Origin: an uncultured Holdemanella sp.
Lineage (GTDB): Bacteria; Bacillota_I; Bacilli_A; Erysipelotrichales; Erysipelotrichaceae
Reading direction: 5' to 3'
Length of the DNA: 9,352 nt
Assembly: GCA_900754615.1 (NCBI GenBank)
Contig: CAAEDN010000088.1
Coordinates: forward strand, 1-9,352
The notes under the pieces were generated by a model that searched no databases, was not told the origin of the DNA, and was given only the letters and a program-made list of their open reading frames with translations. Below, in pieces: positions 1-7,429 of this stretch. The position numbers and the translations under genes are program-made. How positions within the stretch are numbered: the stretch's first letter is position 1; each line of letters opens with the position of its first letter.

Positions 1-58
1 TAACCTCTTTAACTTCTTCTTCTGAAATATCTGGTGGTGAAAATGGTATATTCATCAT
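1..58 (-). CDS. DegT/DnrJ/EryC1/StrS-type PLP aminotransferase, N-terminus only
   Basis: Only the first 19 codons are in the window; the gene runs off the left edge. They read MMNIPFSPPDISEEEVKEV, which closely matches the usual opening of sugar-nucleotide aminotransferases of the DegT/DnrJ/EryC1/StrS family. These PLP enzymes transfer an amino group from glutamate to a keto-sugar nucleotide. A GGAGG ribosome binding site (70-74) lies 11 nt before the first ATG (56-58) and 14 nt before a second ATG (53-55), so the first is preferred. The site sits against the TAG stop of the upstream dehydratase (76-78), so the two genes are probably co-transcribed and translationally coupled. The product of the upstream 4,6-dehydratase, a UDP-4-keto-6-deoxy sugar, would be the natural substrate. 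The family call rests on a short piece and on context. Confidence 0.75.
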   Translation of the reverse strand, partial: MMNIPFSPPDISEEEVKEV

Positions 59-75
59 AAACTCTTTATCCTCCC

Positions 76-1983
76 CTAAGCGACTTGCTTATTTATTTCT
101 TCTGGTCTTCTAAATATTGGTACAACACTTCTTAAAGCTTCTCTTGCCGCATTGTCATCTTCTAATTCAATGGCTTTATGAAGTATTTCAAGCTTTTCTT
201 CAATTTCTTCTTTAGATAGTGGTGTATCCTTTTCAATGAAGATCAAGTCGTTATCTGTTTTCGTTAATGTATCACTCTTAATTAAGAGTTCTTCATATAG
301 TTTTTCTCCAGGACGCAATCCCGTTTCAACTATTTCAATATCATGTGCTCCAGAAAGCTTGATCATATTTTGTGCTAAATCTAGAATCTTAACTGGCTGA
401 CCCATATCAAGTACGAATAGTTCCCCATTTTTGGCCATCGCTCCTGATTGTAGTACTAACTGACTTGCTTCTGGAATAGTCATGAAATAACGAATGATTC
501 GTTTATCTGTTAGTGTAACAGGTCCGCCTTTGGCAATTTGACGCTTAAATAATGGAATTACACTTCCTGCACTTCCTAAAACATTTCCAAATCGTGTAGC
601 ACTATATTTTACTTTTCCATATGTACTTGCACTTTGAACCATCATTTCACACATACGCTTCGTGGCTCCCATGACATTCGTAGGATTTACAGCCTTGTCT
701 GTAGATACCATCATAAAGCGTTGTGCTTCATATTTTTCACAAAGTTCAATTAAGTTCTTTGTTCCAAATACATTATTATAAATCGCCTCCACACAGTTGT
801 GTTCCATTAAAGGAACATGTTTATGTGCAGCTGCATTGATGACAATTTCTGGATGATATTTCTTAAATACCTTTTCTAATGCCTTTTTATGTGTAATGGA
901 ACAGATTTCAATTTGAAGATGCAAGTCATTGCCATAGGCAATCTTTAATTCTTGTTGAACATCATAAGCTCCATTTTCATAAATATCCAAAATAATAATA
1001 AGTTTTGGATTCATCTTCGCCAATTGACGACAAAGCTCAGAGCCAATGGATCCACCACCACCCGTAATTAATATTATCTTTCCTTTATAATAATCATATG
1101 TGATTTCATTTGTGACAACCAATGGTTTTCTAAACAACAATTCTTCAATATCAAACTCTCTTAGATTACGCTTACTTCCCGCTGTAATTAATGTTGGATA
1201 GTCATATACCTTCACTTTATATCCCGCATTTTTATAATGATTATATAAACATTTCTTTTTATTTATATCCATACTTGAAATCGCAAATACAATTTCCTGT
1301 ACTTCATACTGCCTTAATTTGTCTAGAGTCGTATCATCCGCATACCAAACTGGAATACCATTAATTTCTCGACCAGCCTTACTCTTATCAATATCAATAA
1401 AACAACGAGGTGTGTAAACAGCCTTTTCATCATTTAATAATTCTTCCGCAAAACTCGTACCCACACGACCCGCACCAATAATCGCAATCTTAATTTTTTG
1501 TACATCATTATCTGTATTCGTAGTTAAATTTGAAAATCGATATAATAACTTAGCTAAGAATTTACCCTTAGGCGTTTCATTATTACTATATAAATAACAA
1601 TATCTATAAATCATACGGATTGTAATACAACCCAAAAGGTTTACACAAATCAAACTCAACCCACGATCAAAGGTAATTCTTTCGATTGGCATTGCCATCT
1701 GCATGAAGTATAACAGGATAAAGGCAACCATATCCGAAATAATCATTCGAATATAGCCTTGAATCCCTCCATAACGCCAAATCTGCCCATAAATATTTCC
1801 AATTAAACGACAGATAAAAATGCAACAAAAACAAAGAATAACCTGTTGTAGAGTGCCCGCAGTTGATAAGTCTGCATTTCCTCCATAAATCCACAATAAT
1901 AATATAGAAGCAATCACATAGACAATCACATCATAAACAACTAAAGACCAACGCGTATTCTTCTTTTTTAAATTCCTACTCAT
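76..1983 (-). CDS. Membrane-bound UDP-N-acetylhexosamine 4,6-dehydratase (CapD/WbpM/PglF type)
   Basis: A polytopic nucleotide-sugar dehydratase of 635 residues, the usual size for this class. It should remove water from UDP-GlcNAc to give the UDP-4-keto-6-deoxy sugar used in capsule or glycan synthesis. About four hydrophobic helices lie at residues 15-125. A first Rossmann domain follows with GAGRVG (170-175). The catalytic extended-SDR domain has TGGGGSIG (307-314) for NAD(P), NAAAHKHVPLME (383-394), and the active-site block STDKAVNPTNVMGATK (427-442), in which Met replaces the usual YxxxK tyrosine, as in WbpM/PglF. RFGNVLGS follows at 464. The frame is open for 11 more codons upstream (to 2016), but those lie in a terminator hairpin. 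The ATG at 1983 has a GAGGTGGG ribosome binding site 7-8 nt away, so it is the better start. It is the first gene of its operon and is followed by the aminotransferase. Confidence 0.93.
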   Translation of the reverse strand: MSRNLKKKNTRWSLVVYDVIVYVIASILLLWIYGGNADLSTAGTLQQVILCFCCIFICRLIGNIYGQIWRYGGIQGYIRMIISDMVAFILLYFMQMAMPIERITFDRGLSLICVNLLGCITIRMIYRYCYLYSNNETPKGKFLAKLLYRFSNLTTNTDNDVQKIKIAIIGAGRVGTSFAEELLNDEKAVYTPRCFIDIDKSKAGREINGIPVWYADDTTLDKLRQYEVQEIVFAISSMDINKKKCLYNHYKNAGYKVKVYDYPTLITAGSKRNLREFDIEELLFRKPLVVTNEITYDYYKGKIILITGGGGSIGSELCRQLAKMNPKLIIILDIYENGAYDVQQELKIAYGNDLHLQIEICSITHKKALEKVFKKYHPEIVINAAAHKHVPLMEHNCVEAIYNNVFGTKNLIELCEKYEAQRFMMVSTDKAVNPTNVMGATKRMCEMMVQSASTYGKVKYSATRFGNVLGSAGSVIPLFKRQIAKGGPVTLTDKRIIRYFMTIPEASQLVLQSGAMAKNGELFVLDMGQPVKILDLAQNMIKLSGAHDIEIVETGLRPGEKLYEELLIKSDTLTKTDNDLIFIEKDTPLSKEEIEEKLEILHKAIELEDDNAAREALRSVVPIFRRPEEINKQVA

Positions 1984-1999
1984 GAAAATACCCACCTCA

Positions 2000-2028
2000 T
2001 AAAAAAAGACTCGCAAAAAAACGAGTCT
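2000..2028 (-). terminator. Intrinsic terminator in the leader of the polysaccharide operon
   Basis: On the minus strand AGACTCG (2022-2028) pairs perfectly with CGAGTCT (2007-2013) across an 8-nt U-rich loop, and seven T follow (2000-2006). It lies downstream of the operon promoter and only a few bases before the ribosome binding site of the dehydratase. It therefore stops transcription before the first gene unless overridden. This position is typical of attenuators. No upstream gene on this strand needs a terminator here, because the next gene on that side is divergent. Confidence 0.82.
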
Positions 2029-2208
2029 GATAACCCATATAAATTATAACCTAGATACAGTTTTCCCCTACCCATAATGATTTAGAAGATGAACCGTTCA
2101 ATCTAAAATGCGGAAGACCAGCTATTTTAAACATCCCTTAATGTACCCATATATAACTAAAAACGCTATATTTTATGTTATAACCAACATTTTTCCTATA
2201 AATGTTTT
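2029..2208 (-). promoter_or_regulatory. 5' leader of the polysaccharide operon, possible antitermination target
   Basis: This is the transcribed stretch between the predicted start near 2208 and the leader terminator. On either strand it holds a dyad at 2081-2107: TTTAGA and TCTAAA arms around a near-palindromic core, AGATGAACCGTTCAATCT on the plus strand. A second small hairpin (AACATTT/AAATGTT) lies near the 5' end at about 2188-2210. There is no reading frame with a ribosome binding site, so a leader peptide is not supported. Specialised NusG paralogues such as LoaP act on leader hairpins of polysaccharide operons in Firmicutes. That this leader is such a target is inference; no loaP gene is in the window. 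Confidence 0.45.
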
Positions 2209-2214
2209 CAAAAT

Positions 2215-2243
2215 ATGATATCCTTTATAACCATAATTGTCAA
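2215..2243 (-). promoter_or_regulatory. Sigma-A promoter of the polysaccharide operon
   Basis: On the minus strand a perfect -35 box TTGACA (2238-2243) is followed by a 17-nt spacer and TATCAT (2215-2220), one mismatch from the consensus -10 box. Transcription would begin near 2208 and give a leader of about 225 nt before the dehydratase start at 1983. Confidence 0.72.
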
Positions 2244-2520
2244 TGTATCAAATACATATCAAATATTCATTTAATCCATTTATTTACTTTATATATCGCA
2301 TATATTAAACATTATACTTATTATAAAACATACTTAAAAAACTAATTTGTACAAATCAAATTTAAAATTTATAAAACTACATTATAAAATAATTTCATTT
2401 TATAACCAAATGTTCATTTTAATTGTTCAAACAACCATATAATGTAAGCGGTTCATCTAAACTAACAGTTATTTGAAAATCACTATAGCTTTTTTATCTC
2501 ATTAATGATATTGTTTATTT
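2244..2520. other. AT-rich divergent intergenic spacer without a gene
   Basis: No coding frame with a ribosome binding site is seen on either strand. The sequence is very AT-rich. It contains the 12-bp palindrome ATTTGTACAAAT (about 2346-2357) and TTGTTCAAACAA (2423-2434), which could be operators. TATAACCA recurs near 2179, 2227 and 2401. A TATAAT hexamer at 2438-2443 faces the plus-strand gene but has no well-spaced -35 box. Confidence 0.5.
2438..2443 (+). promoter_or_regulatory. Possible -10 box for the M78-like gene
   Basis: TATAAT is perfect and lies about 78 bp before the ATG at 2521. The best upstream hexamers are poorly spaced, so activator help or a different promoter is possible. 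A TTGAAA at 2473-2478 is an alternative -35, but no good -10 follows it. Confidence 0.25.
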
Positions 2521-3075
2521 ATGAAGACTTATAACTCATTTATCATGTTCTTATCCGACTTGATGTTTATTGAAATGCCAGAAATATTTTATTGCCATCA
2601 AGGAAAATATTATGATATGTTTGGGCACGATTGTGAACCATTTGAAATCGACCCAGCACATCAAGTATATATTGTCGTAGATGAAAATCGAATCTATATG
2701 AATCTTGATGGCGATTATGATGAACTTGACCTTTATTTAGAAATGGCTCATATGGTTCGTCACAGCGGGCAATATCAAGCAACAATTAAAGTTGGTTTTA
2801 AAGACATCGCAGACCCATATATGATTTGTCAATGGGCAAAAGAATTTAGTATATGTAATAGATGTTCAGCAGATGCAAGTAGAGAGGTGGAAAAAGACGC
2901 AGCTGCATTCACATGGTTTATTGGTAAAGCCATATTCAACGTCAATATCGCTGTTGATTATGAAAACGATGTGATTCGACCTTATAAAAAGAATATTATT
3001 AATTCCTATACTTTAAAAGAAATAAAAGATTGTTATGAATATTCAGGCCATACTTTTCCTGTCTATAAAGCCTGA
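2521..3075 (+). CDS. Small protein resembling a degenerate ImmA/IrrE (M78) metallopeptidase
   Basis: A soluble protein of 184 residues with no signal peptide or membrane segment. Residues 50-65 (YIVVDENRIYMNLD) lead into YLEMAHMVRHSG (72-83), which lines up with the HExxH zinc helix of ImmA/IrrE peptidases, keeping E74 and H77 but with Leu at the first histidine. Later, REVEKDAAAFTWFIG (121-135) fits the family's E-x-E-A-x-x-F-A motif, with E124 in the place of the third zinc ligand. ImmA proteins cut phage-type repressors; this one probably lacks normal catalysis and might bind rather than cleave. No repressor gene is adjacent. The ATG at 2521 follows an in-frame TGA five codons earlier and has no Shine-Dalgarno sequence, so translation may be leaderless or start internally (Met 9 or 15). 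The gene is monocistronic and ends at a terminator. The family call is by pattern only. Confidence 0.6.
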   Translation: MKTYNSFIMFLSDLMFIEMPEIFYCHQGKYYDMFGHDCEPFEIDPAHQVYIVVDENRIYMNLDGDYDELDLYLEMAHMVRHSGQYQATIKVGFKDIADPYMICQWAKEFSICNRCSADASREVEKDAAAFTWFIGKAIFNVNIAVDYENDVIRPYKKNIINSYTLKEIKDCYEYSGHTFPVYKA

Positions 3076-3086
3076 AATTATAATAA

Positions 3087-3122
3087 GGAGTGTTTTTAAC
3101 TCAACATACACTCCCTTTTTTT
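3087..3122 (+). terminator. Intrinsic terminator of the M78-like gene
   Basis: GGAGTGT (3087-3093) pairs with ACACTCC (3108-3114) and is followed by C and seven T (3116-3122). It starts 12 bp after the TGA of the plus-strand gene. The T-tract overlaps the TAA stop of the convergent minus-strand gene. The hairpin could work weakly in the other direction, where a mixed TTATTATAA follows. Confidence 0.82.
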
Positions 3123-4101
3123 ATGCTTTCATTTTCTTTTTAATAAAAACTACACCAACCAAACTCATACACAAAAGAATCCAGTTCAAGCTTTCATTCA
3201 CAAACACACCCGTAGGCACATCTGACTTTGGCTTTTCCTTCTCTTTATCCTCCTTTTTAATATACGGTTGCTTGATACCTTCCCCTTCTTTATAATCCAA
3301 GATGGTAAATACATCCCCACCTATTAGTTCATACCTATAATTGTCTGATTTACTCTTAACACTTAACTTATAATCGCCAACCCCTTCACCAGGTTCACGA
3401 ACCAGAACATAATCCTCATAATCAAAGTTAGGATCCTTCTGCCCCTCAACCTTTGTGAATTTCGGCAAATCCAGCTGCACCGTCTTCGCAACAATCACAA
3501 CTTTAAAAGGAACCGACTCATAATATCTTTCATCCACATCAAAAGCTACCACATACTCACCAACATCCATCAATTCAATTGGCTTTACATCATCAAACGA
3601 ACTATAAATTACCGTACCCTTTTCATTATAAACACACTCGACATCCTCATGCGTAATACGAATCTTTTCTTGTTTAATATCCCTCACATTTGAAGGACTA
3701 AAAACAAAATTATAATTCCCATTATAAGAATTTAACGCATCAAAATCCCCATTATCCTTCACAATCAATTTGAAATCCAAGTCTTTATCATACGCACAAA
3801 GATACTTCATCTCTTCAGGCTGACCATATCGATACTCCTTATTATAAGATACACTCACCAATACATCCCTAGGCTTTATTTCATAATACACAGCCCCCTC
3901 TGGCGTAATGGCAATATACGTACCACAATCACTAGGAGCCTCATCCAGCAATTCAAATTCCGTTGAATAATACTGATACGCATTATCCACCTCTATTCTT
4001 TGACCCGTGTAGTCAAAAGAATACGCAAAATCATAGGCCTCTATACGCATAGGTATACAAACCATAACTATAGCAAGCAAAACACCTAATATTCTTCTCA
4101 T
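3121..4101 (-). CDS. Secreted surface protein with MBG-like repeats and C-terminal membrane anchor
   Basis: An exported protein of about 326 residues. It opens with a signal peptide: MRRI, a hydrophobic stretch, then RIEA before the mature YDFAYSF. The body carries two stretches like the MBG domain of bacterial adhesins. The first runs from YEIKPRDVLVSVSY through YGQPEEMKY; the second has KFTKVEGQKDPNFDYEDY followed by GDYKLSVKSKSDNYRYEL. A charged KEDKEKEKPKS linker then precedes DVPTGVFVNES, a hydrophobic helix and the tail KKKMKA. This is the layout of a cell-wall sorting signal, but no canonical LPxTG is present, so it may simply stay in the membrane. The frame allows a start at 4119, but the ATG at 4101 has AAGGA 8 nt upstream and gives a cleaner signal peptide. 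It lies 100 bp after the NlpC/P60 gene on the same strand and probably functions as an adhesin-like or envelope protein. Confidence 0.75.
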   Translation of the reverse strand: MRRILGVLLAIVMVCIPMRIEAYDFAYSFDYTGQRIEVDNAYQYYSTEFELLDEAPSDCGTYIAITPEGAVYYEIKPRDVLVSVSYNKEYRYGQPEEMKYLCAYDKDLDFKLIVKDNGDFDALNSYNGNYNFVFSPSNVRDIKQEKIRITHEDVECVYNEKGTVIYSSFDDVKPIELMDVGEYVVAFDVDERYYESVPFKVVIVAKTVQLDLPKFTKVEGQKDPNFDYEDYVLVREPGEGVGDYKLSVKSKSDNYRYELIGGDVFTILDYKEGEGIKQPYIKKEDKEKEKPKSDVPTGVFVNESLNWILLCMSLVGVVFIKKKMKA

Positions 4102-4160
4102 ACCCTTATTCCTTTCCATAGGTGAAACTCTAACTCCACTATATCAAAGAACCAAGCATT

Positions 4161-4189
4161 TTAAAAGACTTGGATTTCACTCCAAGCCT
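4161..4189 (-). terminator. Likely terminator after the NlpC/P60 gene
   Basis: On the minus strand AGGCTTGGA (4181-4189) pairs with TCCAAGTCT (4166-4174), nine pairs including one G-U, around the loop GTGAAA. Only a short T run follows (TCTTTTAA), so termination may be partial and allow some read-through into the MBG-like gene. A further CCAAG at 4152-4156 could form a competing stem. Confidence 0.6.
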
Positions 4190-4201
4190 TTAAATACAAA
4201 T

Positions 4202-5932
4202 CTATCTCACTTTATCCTTACACCAGATGCCATCACTACCAACAAAATAATTACCAATCCACTTGTTTGTAGCCATCTTACCATCTGATTCAAAATAATA
4301 ATTACCAATCCACTGATCCTTAGCCATGATACCACCCTGTCCAAAGTAGTACCAGTCAGAGCCAATCTGCTTCCAACCATTGACCATATAACCATTCGCA
4401 TCAAAATAATACGTTTGTCCAGCAATCTCTTCAAAATCATTCTTCGTATAAGAACCATCCTGATGTCTATACCACCATCTATTATTTGTCTTAACCCATT
4501 TATCCGGTGTATAACGACCATTGTTATCTACATATTTATTATCGATCCACTTACTTGTTGCCATCTTACCATCAGCTTCCAAATAGAAATTATTAAACCA
4601 AGTATTACAAAGCATGACACCACTCTCATTAAAATAATACCAATTCGAATCTATCTGCTTCCAACCCGTAACCACATTATTATTCTTATCAAAATAATAT
4701 GTGTCATTTCCAATCATAGTAAATCCACTTGCGATATATCCTTCAGAATCAAAATAATACTTCTTACCATTGATTTCTCTAAATTCATTTGTGACAAAAG
4801 ACTCTGTTTTATTACAATAATACTTATATCTTCCATTCACACGCTTCCATTCATATGGATGTGCATTTGGCTGCCAAACACCATCCGCATCCACATACGA
4901 ATTTTGAATCCACTGATCCACAGCCATCTTTCCGTCTTCTAACAAATAATAATTTCCAAGCCAACGACTCTTTTCCACTACACCAGAACCCGTAAAATGA
5001 TAATACGAACCATTGATCTTTTGCCATCCCCTTAACATGGCACCATCTGAACCCATATAATACGTATGATTCAAAATCCAACCCGTCTGCATAGCCCCAT
5101 TCGAATCAAAATAATACCACTTATCCGCAATAGACTGCCAACCCGTAACCATACGACCAAAAGGCGTAAAATAATAATACTTATTATTAATTAATTTCCA
5201 ACCAAAACACTGATTCCCATTCTCATCAAAATAAGACCAATGCCCATTGATATTCTTCCAACCCGTTTCACTACTCACAATATTTACGCCCTTAACACGA
5301 CCATACAATACCGTAGCCTGCTGACCATTAATATTCTTTACCGCACTCACATACGCATAACGAATTGGATCCCCCGCATTAAACATCACACCATTACCAC
5401 AATAAATACCCGCATGCTCAATCGCATTAATATATCCATATGTACCTTTAAAGAAAACTAAATCCCCAGGCCTAGCCTCACTTGCACTAACAGGCGTACA
5501 ATTCTTTGTATACATCGTAGAAGCATCTGTGAAAGCCAAATCAAAATGAGTACCACACACCTTATTATAAACATACATACACAATCCTACACAGTCAAAA
5601 CCACCCTGTGAAGGATCACGACCACCCCAAGTAAAAGGCAACCCCTCATACTTTGTAGCCTCCAATAAAATATCCGCAAAAGTAACACGAGAACGCATAC
5701 CTGGATTTGCCGCCTTCAATTTAGCAGCCTCAATCTCATCCTCCGTTAAAAACTTATCCAAAGAAAAATGATACCCAGGCACATCACACGAAGAATCTGG
5801 TAAATTCGGATCATCTGTTTCAGACTCTGTTACTGTTTCCTCTTCTTCTGCATGAACCGTACAAGGTAAAAAAGAAACACATAATGCACTACTCAAACAA
5901 AAAAGAAAAGCCAATTTCATTCCATATTTCAT
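4202..5932 (-). CDS. Secreted NlpC/P60 peptidoglycan hydrolase with cell-wall-binding repeats
   Basis: An exported protein of 576 residues. The signal peptide ends near TVHA (28), followed by an acidic Glu/Asp-rich linker. The NlpC/P60 cysteine peptidase domain spans about residues 83-215. C114 in GGFDCVGL is the nucleophile, H173 in EHAGIYCGNG the base, and N185 in FNAG sits where the third polar residue (often His) is expected. RPGDLVFF (154-161) is also typical. Such domains cut peptide stems of peptidoglycan. From residue 223 to the end are aromatic-rich repeats of the type GWKxINxxWYYFDxxGxMxxGW (CW_binding/choline-binding family), which hold the enzyme on the wall. A larger block around GKMAxxxWIxNxYV recurs at 334, 455 and 551. 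The start has AGGAGAGG 9-12 nt upstream and its own promoter. It likely acts in cell separation or wall remodelling. Confidence 0.93.
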   Translation of the reverse strand: MKYGMKLAFLFCLSSALCVSFLPCTVHAEEEETVTESETDDPNLPDSSCDVPGYHFSLDKFLTEDEIEAAKLKAANPGMRSRVTFADILLEATKYEGLPFTWGGRDPSQGGFDCVGLCMYVYNKVCGTHFDLAFTDASTMYTKNCTPVSASEARPGDLVFFKGTYGYINAIEHAGIYCGNGVMFNAGDPIRYAYVSAVKNINGQQATVLYGRVKGVNIVSSETGWKNINGHWSYFDENGNQCFGWKLINNKYYYFTPFGRMVTGWQSIADKWYYFDSNGAMQTGWILNHTYYMGSDGAMLRGWQKINGSYYHFTGSGVVEKSRWLGNYYLLEDGKMAVDQWIQNSYVDADGVWQPNAHPYEWKRVNGRYKYYCNKTESFVTNEFREINGKKYYFDSEGYIASGFTMIGNDTYYFDKNNNVVTGWKQIDSNWYYFNESGVMLCNTWFNNFYLEADGKMATSKWIDNKYVDNNGRYTPDKWVKTNNRWWYRHQDGSYTKNDFEEIAGQTYYFDANGYMVNGWKQIGSDWYYFGQGGIMAKDQWIGNYYFESDGKMATNKWIGNYFVGSDGIWCKDKVR

Positions 5933-5959
5933 ACTTATAAACCTCTCCTAACCTTTTAA

Positions 5960-5988
5960 ATTATACCAAAATCAAAGATAAATCCAAA
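5960..5988 (-). promoter_or_regulatory. Promoter of the NlpC/P60 gene
   Basis: On the minus strand TTTGGA (5983-5988), a 17-nt spacer and TATAAT (5960-5965) preceded by TGG give an extended -10 promoter. The -35 box abuts the stop codon of the KAP gene at 5989, so the hydrolase can be transcribed on its own. No terminator separates it from the KAP gene, so read-through is also possible. Confidence 0.75.
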
Positions 5989-7356
5989 TTATAAATAAGA
6001 ATCACAGTTCGCATATTCCCCTAGTAAACAATCCGCATTGGATACCATTTCTTTACAATATTTATCAAAACAACATCTACCCATAGTCACTCTATCCATA
6101 CTATCGACATATTCCTTCACAAAAATGGCATCATATAATTCCATCAGCTTATTTTCAACAGTCAAAGGAATACATTCCGTATTAAATGGACTATGAAATT
6201 TATCAACCTCAAAAGTTTCTTTGTAATTCAATAAAGATTCAGCAATATGCCTACCAAAATTATTGTCATACAAATCCAACAATGGATTTACATCTTGTCC
6301 AGATATAAATTTAGTATATAAATCTATATTCGTAGTCTTTAAAGCTAAAGTTAGTGGAACAATATATGTAAATAAAAAATTATATGTGTCGCCACGATCA
6401 TACTTCATACCCGCCATCTTGACTGCCTCATAATACTTACAAAATTCCCTTATAGACAAATTAAAAGTCTCATGTACTCTTATAATAACTCTATCTAATT
6501 CATAATTATCATTTAACCCCAAAGATTTATAGAATGGAATAAAATGCACTGTAGGTAAAGATAAACGTACATCAAAGAACCTGTCTAAATACCTGCATGC
6601 ATCAAAATCACTGCCATAAAATGCTTTGATTGTATGTTGTAACTGCTCTATATTCATAGAAAATACAAATGTGATTCTCTCATTCACGAAATAATGTTCA
6701 ATTCTTTCTAAGAGTCGTACCGCAAAACTTGGTCTACAACGATCCAGCTCGTCCACAAAAATGACAAGTCTTTCACAATTTTCCTGTAACACTTCAACAA
6801 AGAATTCTTGTAAAATTAAATCCATTTTCTTTTCTTTATGAACATTCTTTAAAAGATTTATATCCTGAACATGTTTAAAGAATTCAGTTACATCCCTTCC
6901 TGTCACTATATTGAATGCAGATGTAAGAATCGTAGTCATTTTATTTAAATCAAACAAACCACTATTTATATTTAATTGTTGTACAATTTCATAAATCAAA
7001 GACAATACAGGATCTTCATCCGTATCATTTTTCCAAGCATCATAATAAACCGCAAGAAACGCATTCTCTTTTAACGAATCTAACAACCCCTTTTCACTAG
7101 CCGTTGTACGAACCTTTTCCTTTATCCCTTCTTCTATATCACTTAATGAATTCACAGAATTTAACAAAAGCGCACACTGCTTTACAAAAAACGTTTTTCC
7201 ACTTCCCCAACGCCCATCAATCGCAATACTATTCATACCTTGTTGAAGTTGCAAAAGCCTGCATAAACTACTTAGCTCTTGATTTCTATCTAATAAATCC
7301 TCTGTCATCGTGCGAATCAAATTCTCTTCTGTTGGCAATAACACTGCCTTTTTCAT
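5989..7356 (-). CDS. KAP-family P-loop NTPase
   Basis: A soluble-looking ATPase of 455 residues. GRWGSGKT (48-55) is the Walker A loop. YYDAWKNDTDEDP (104-116) matches the family's FNAWKYE block. LVIFVDELDRCRP (197-209) is the Walker B strand plus the KAP signature DDLDRCRP, here with Glu in place of the second Asp. VFSMN (231-235) is a likely sensor 1, and YLDRFFDVRLSLP (256-268) carries the conserved arginine segment. The C-terminal 180 residues are helical with no domain I recognise. Many KAP proteins have membrane helices inserted between Walker A and B; none is visible here, and the protein is shorter than many members. KAP NTPases are linked to phage exclusion and plasmid or defence loci, but that role is inferred. 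GGAGG 8 nt before the ATG supports the start. No effector gene is adjacent. Confidence 0.9.
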   Translation of the reverse strand: MKKAVLLPTEENLIRTMTEDLLDRNQELSSLCRLLQLQQGMNSIAIDGRWGSGKTFFVKQCALLLNSVNSLSDIEEGIKEKVRTTASEKGLLDSLKENAFLAVYYDAWKNDTDEDPVLSLIYEIVQQLNINSGLFDLNKMTTILTSAFNIVTGRDVTEFFKHVQDINLLKNVHKEKKMDLILQEFFVEVLQENCERLVIFVDELDRCRPSFAVRLLERIEHYFVNERITFVFSMNIEQLQHTIKAFYGSDFDACRYLDRFFDVRLSLPTVHFIPFYKSLGLNDNYELDRVIIRVHETFNLSIREFCKYYEAVKMAGMKYDRGDTYNFLFTYIVPLTLALKTTNIDLYTKFISGQDVNPLLDLYDNNFGRHIAESLLNYKETFEVDKFHSPFNTECIPLTVENKLMELYDAIFVKEYVDSMDRVTMGRCCFDKYCKEMVSNADCLLGEYANCDSYL

Positions 7357-7401
7357 CTACATATCCTCCAATTATTTCTTCTCTTTTTATGAACTAATAC
7401 T

Positions 7402-7429
7402 ATTATATCTATTCTTCCTAGTTTCAATA
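7402..7429 (-). promoter_or_regulatory. Candidate promoter of the KAP NTPase gene
   Basis: TATAAT (7402-7407, minus strand) lies about 45 bp before the start codon. TATTGA (7424-7429) is 16 nt upstream and could serve as the -35 box. It overlaps a TTGAAA that would be spaced too closely. Confidence 0.5.

Larger units (their letters stand above)
2087..2458. repeat. 10-bp inverted repeat pair AGATGAACCG in the divergent spacer
   Basis: AGATGAACCG occurs on the plus strand at 2087-2096 and on the minus strand at 2449-2458 (CGGTTCATCT as written). One copy is in the leader of the leftward operon. The other lies about 60 bp before the rightward gene at 2521. The left copy is part of a near-palindrome. 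Such a pair could be a regulator site shared by the two transcripts, or chance in AT-rich DNA. Confidence 0.3.

Noticed and set aside
1984..2016. Eleven-codon N-terminal extension of the dehydratase
   Set aside because: It lies across the leader terminator hairpin and has no ribosome binding site, while the ATG at 1983 has a good one.
3035..3295. 86-codon plus-strand open frame
   Set aside because: It overlaps the end of the M78-like gene and runs antisense to the MBG-like gene across a terminator.
4415..4942. 175-codon plus-strand open frame and similar frames inside 4202-5461
   Set aside because: They are antisense or offset shadows of the repeat-rich NlpC/P60 gene, with low-complexity Ile-rich products.
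7104..7397. 97-codon plus-strand open frame opposite the KAP gene
   Set aside because: It is fully antisense to the conserved P-loop region and has no ribosome binding site.
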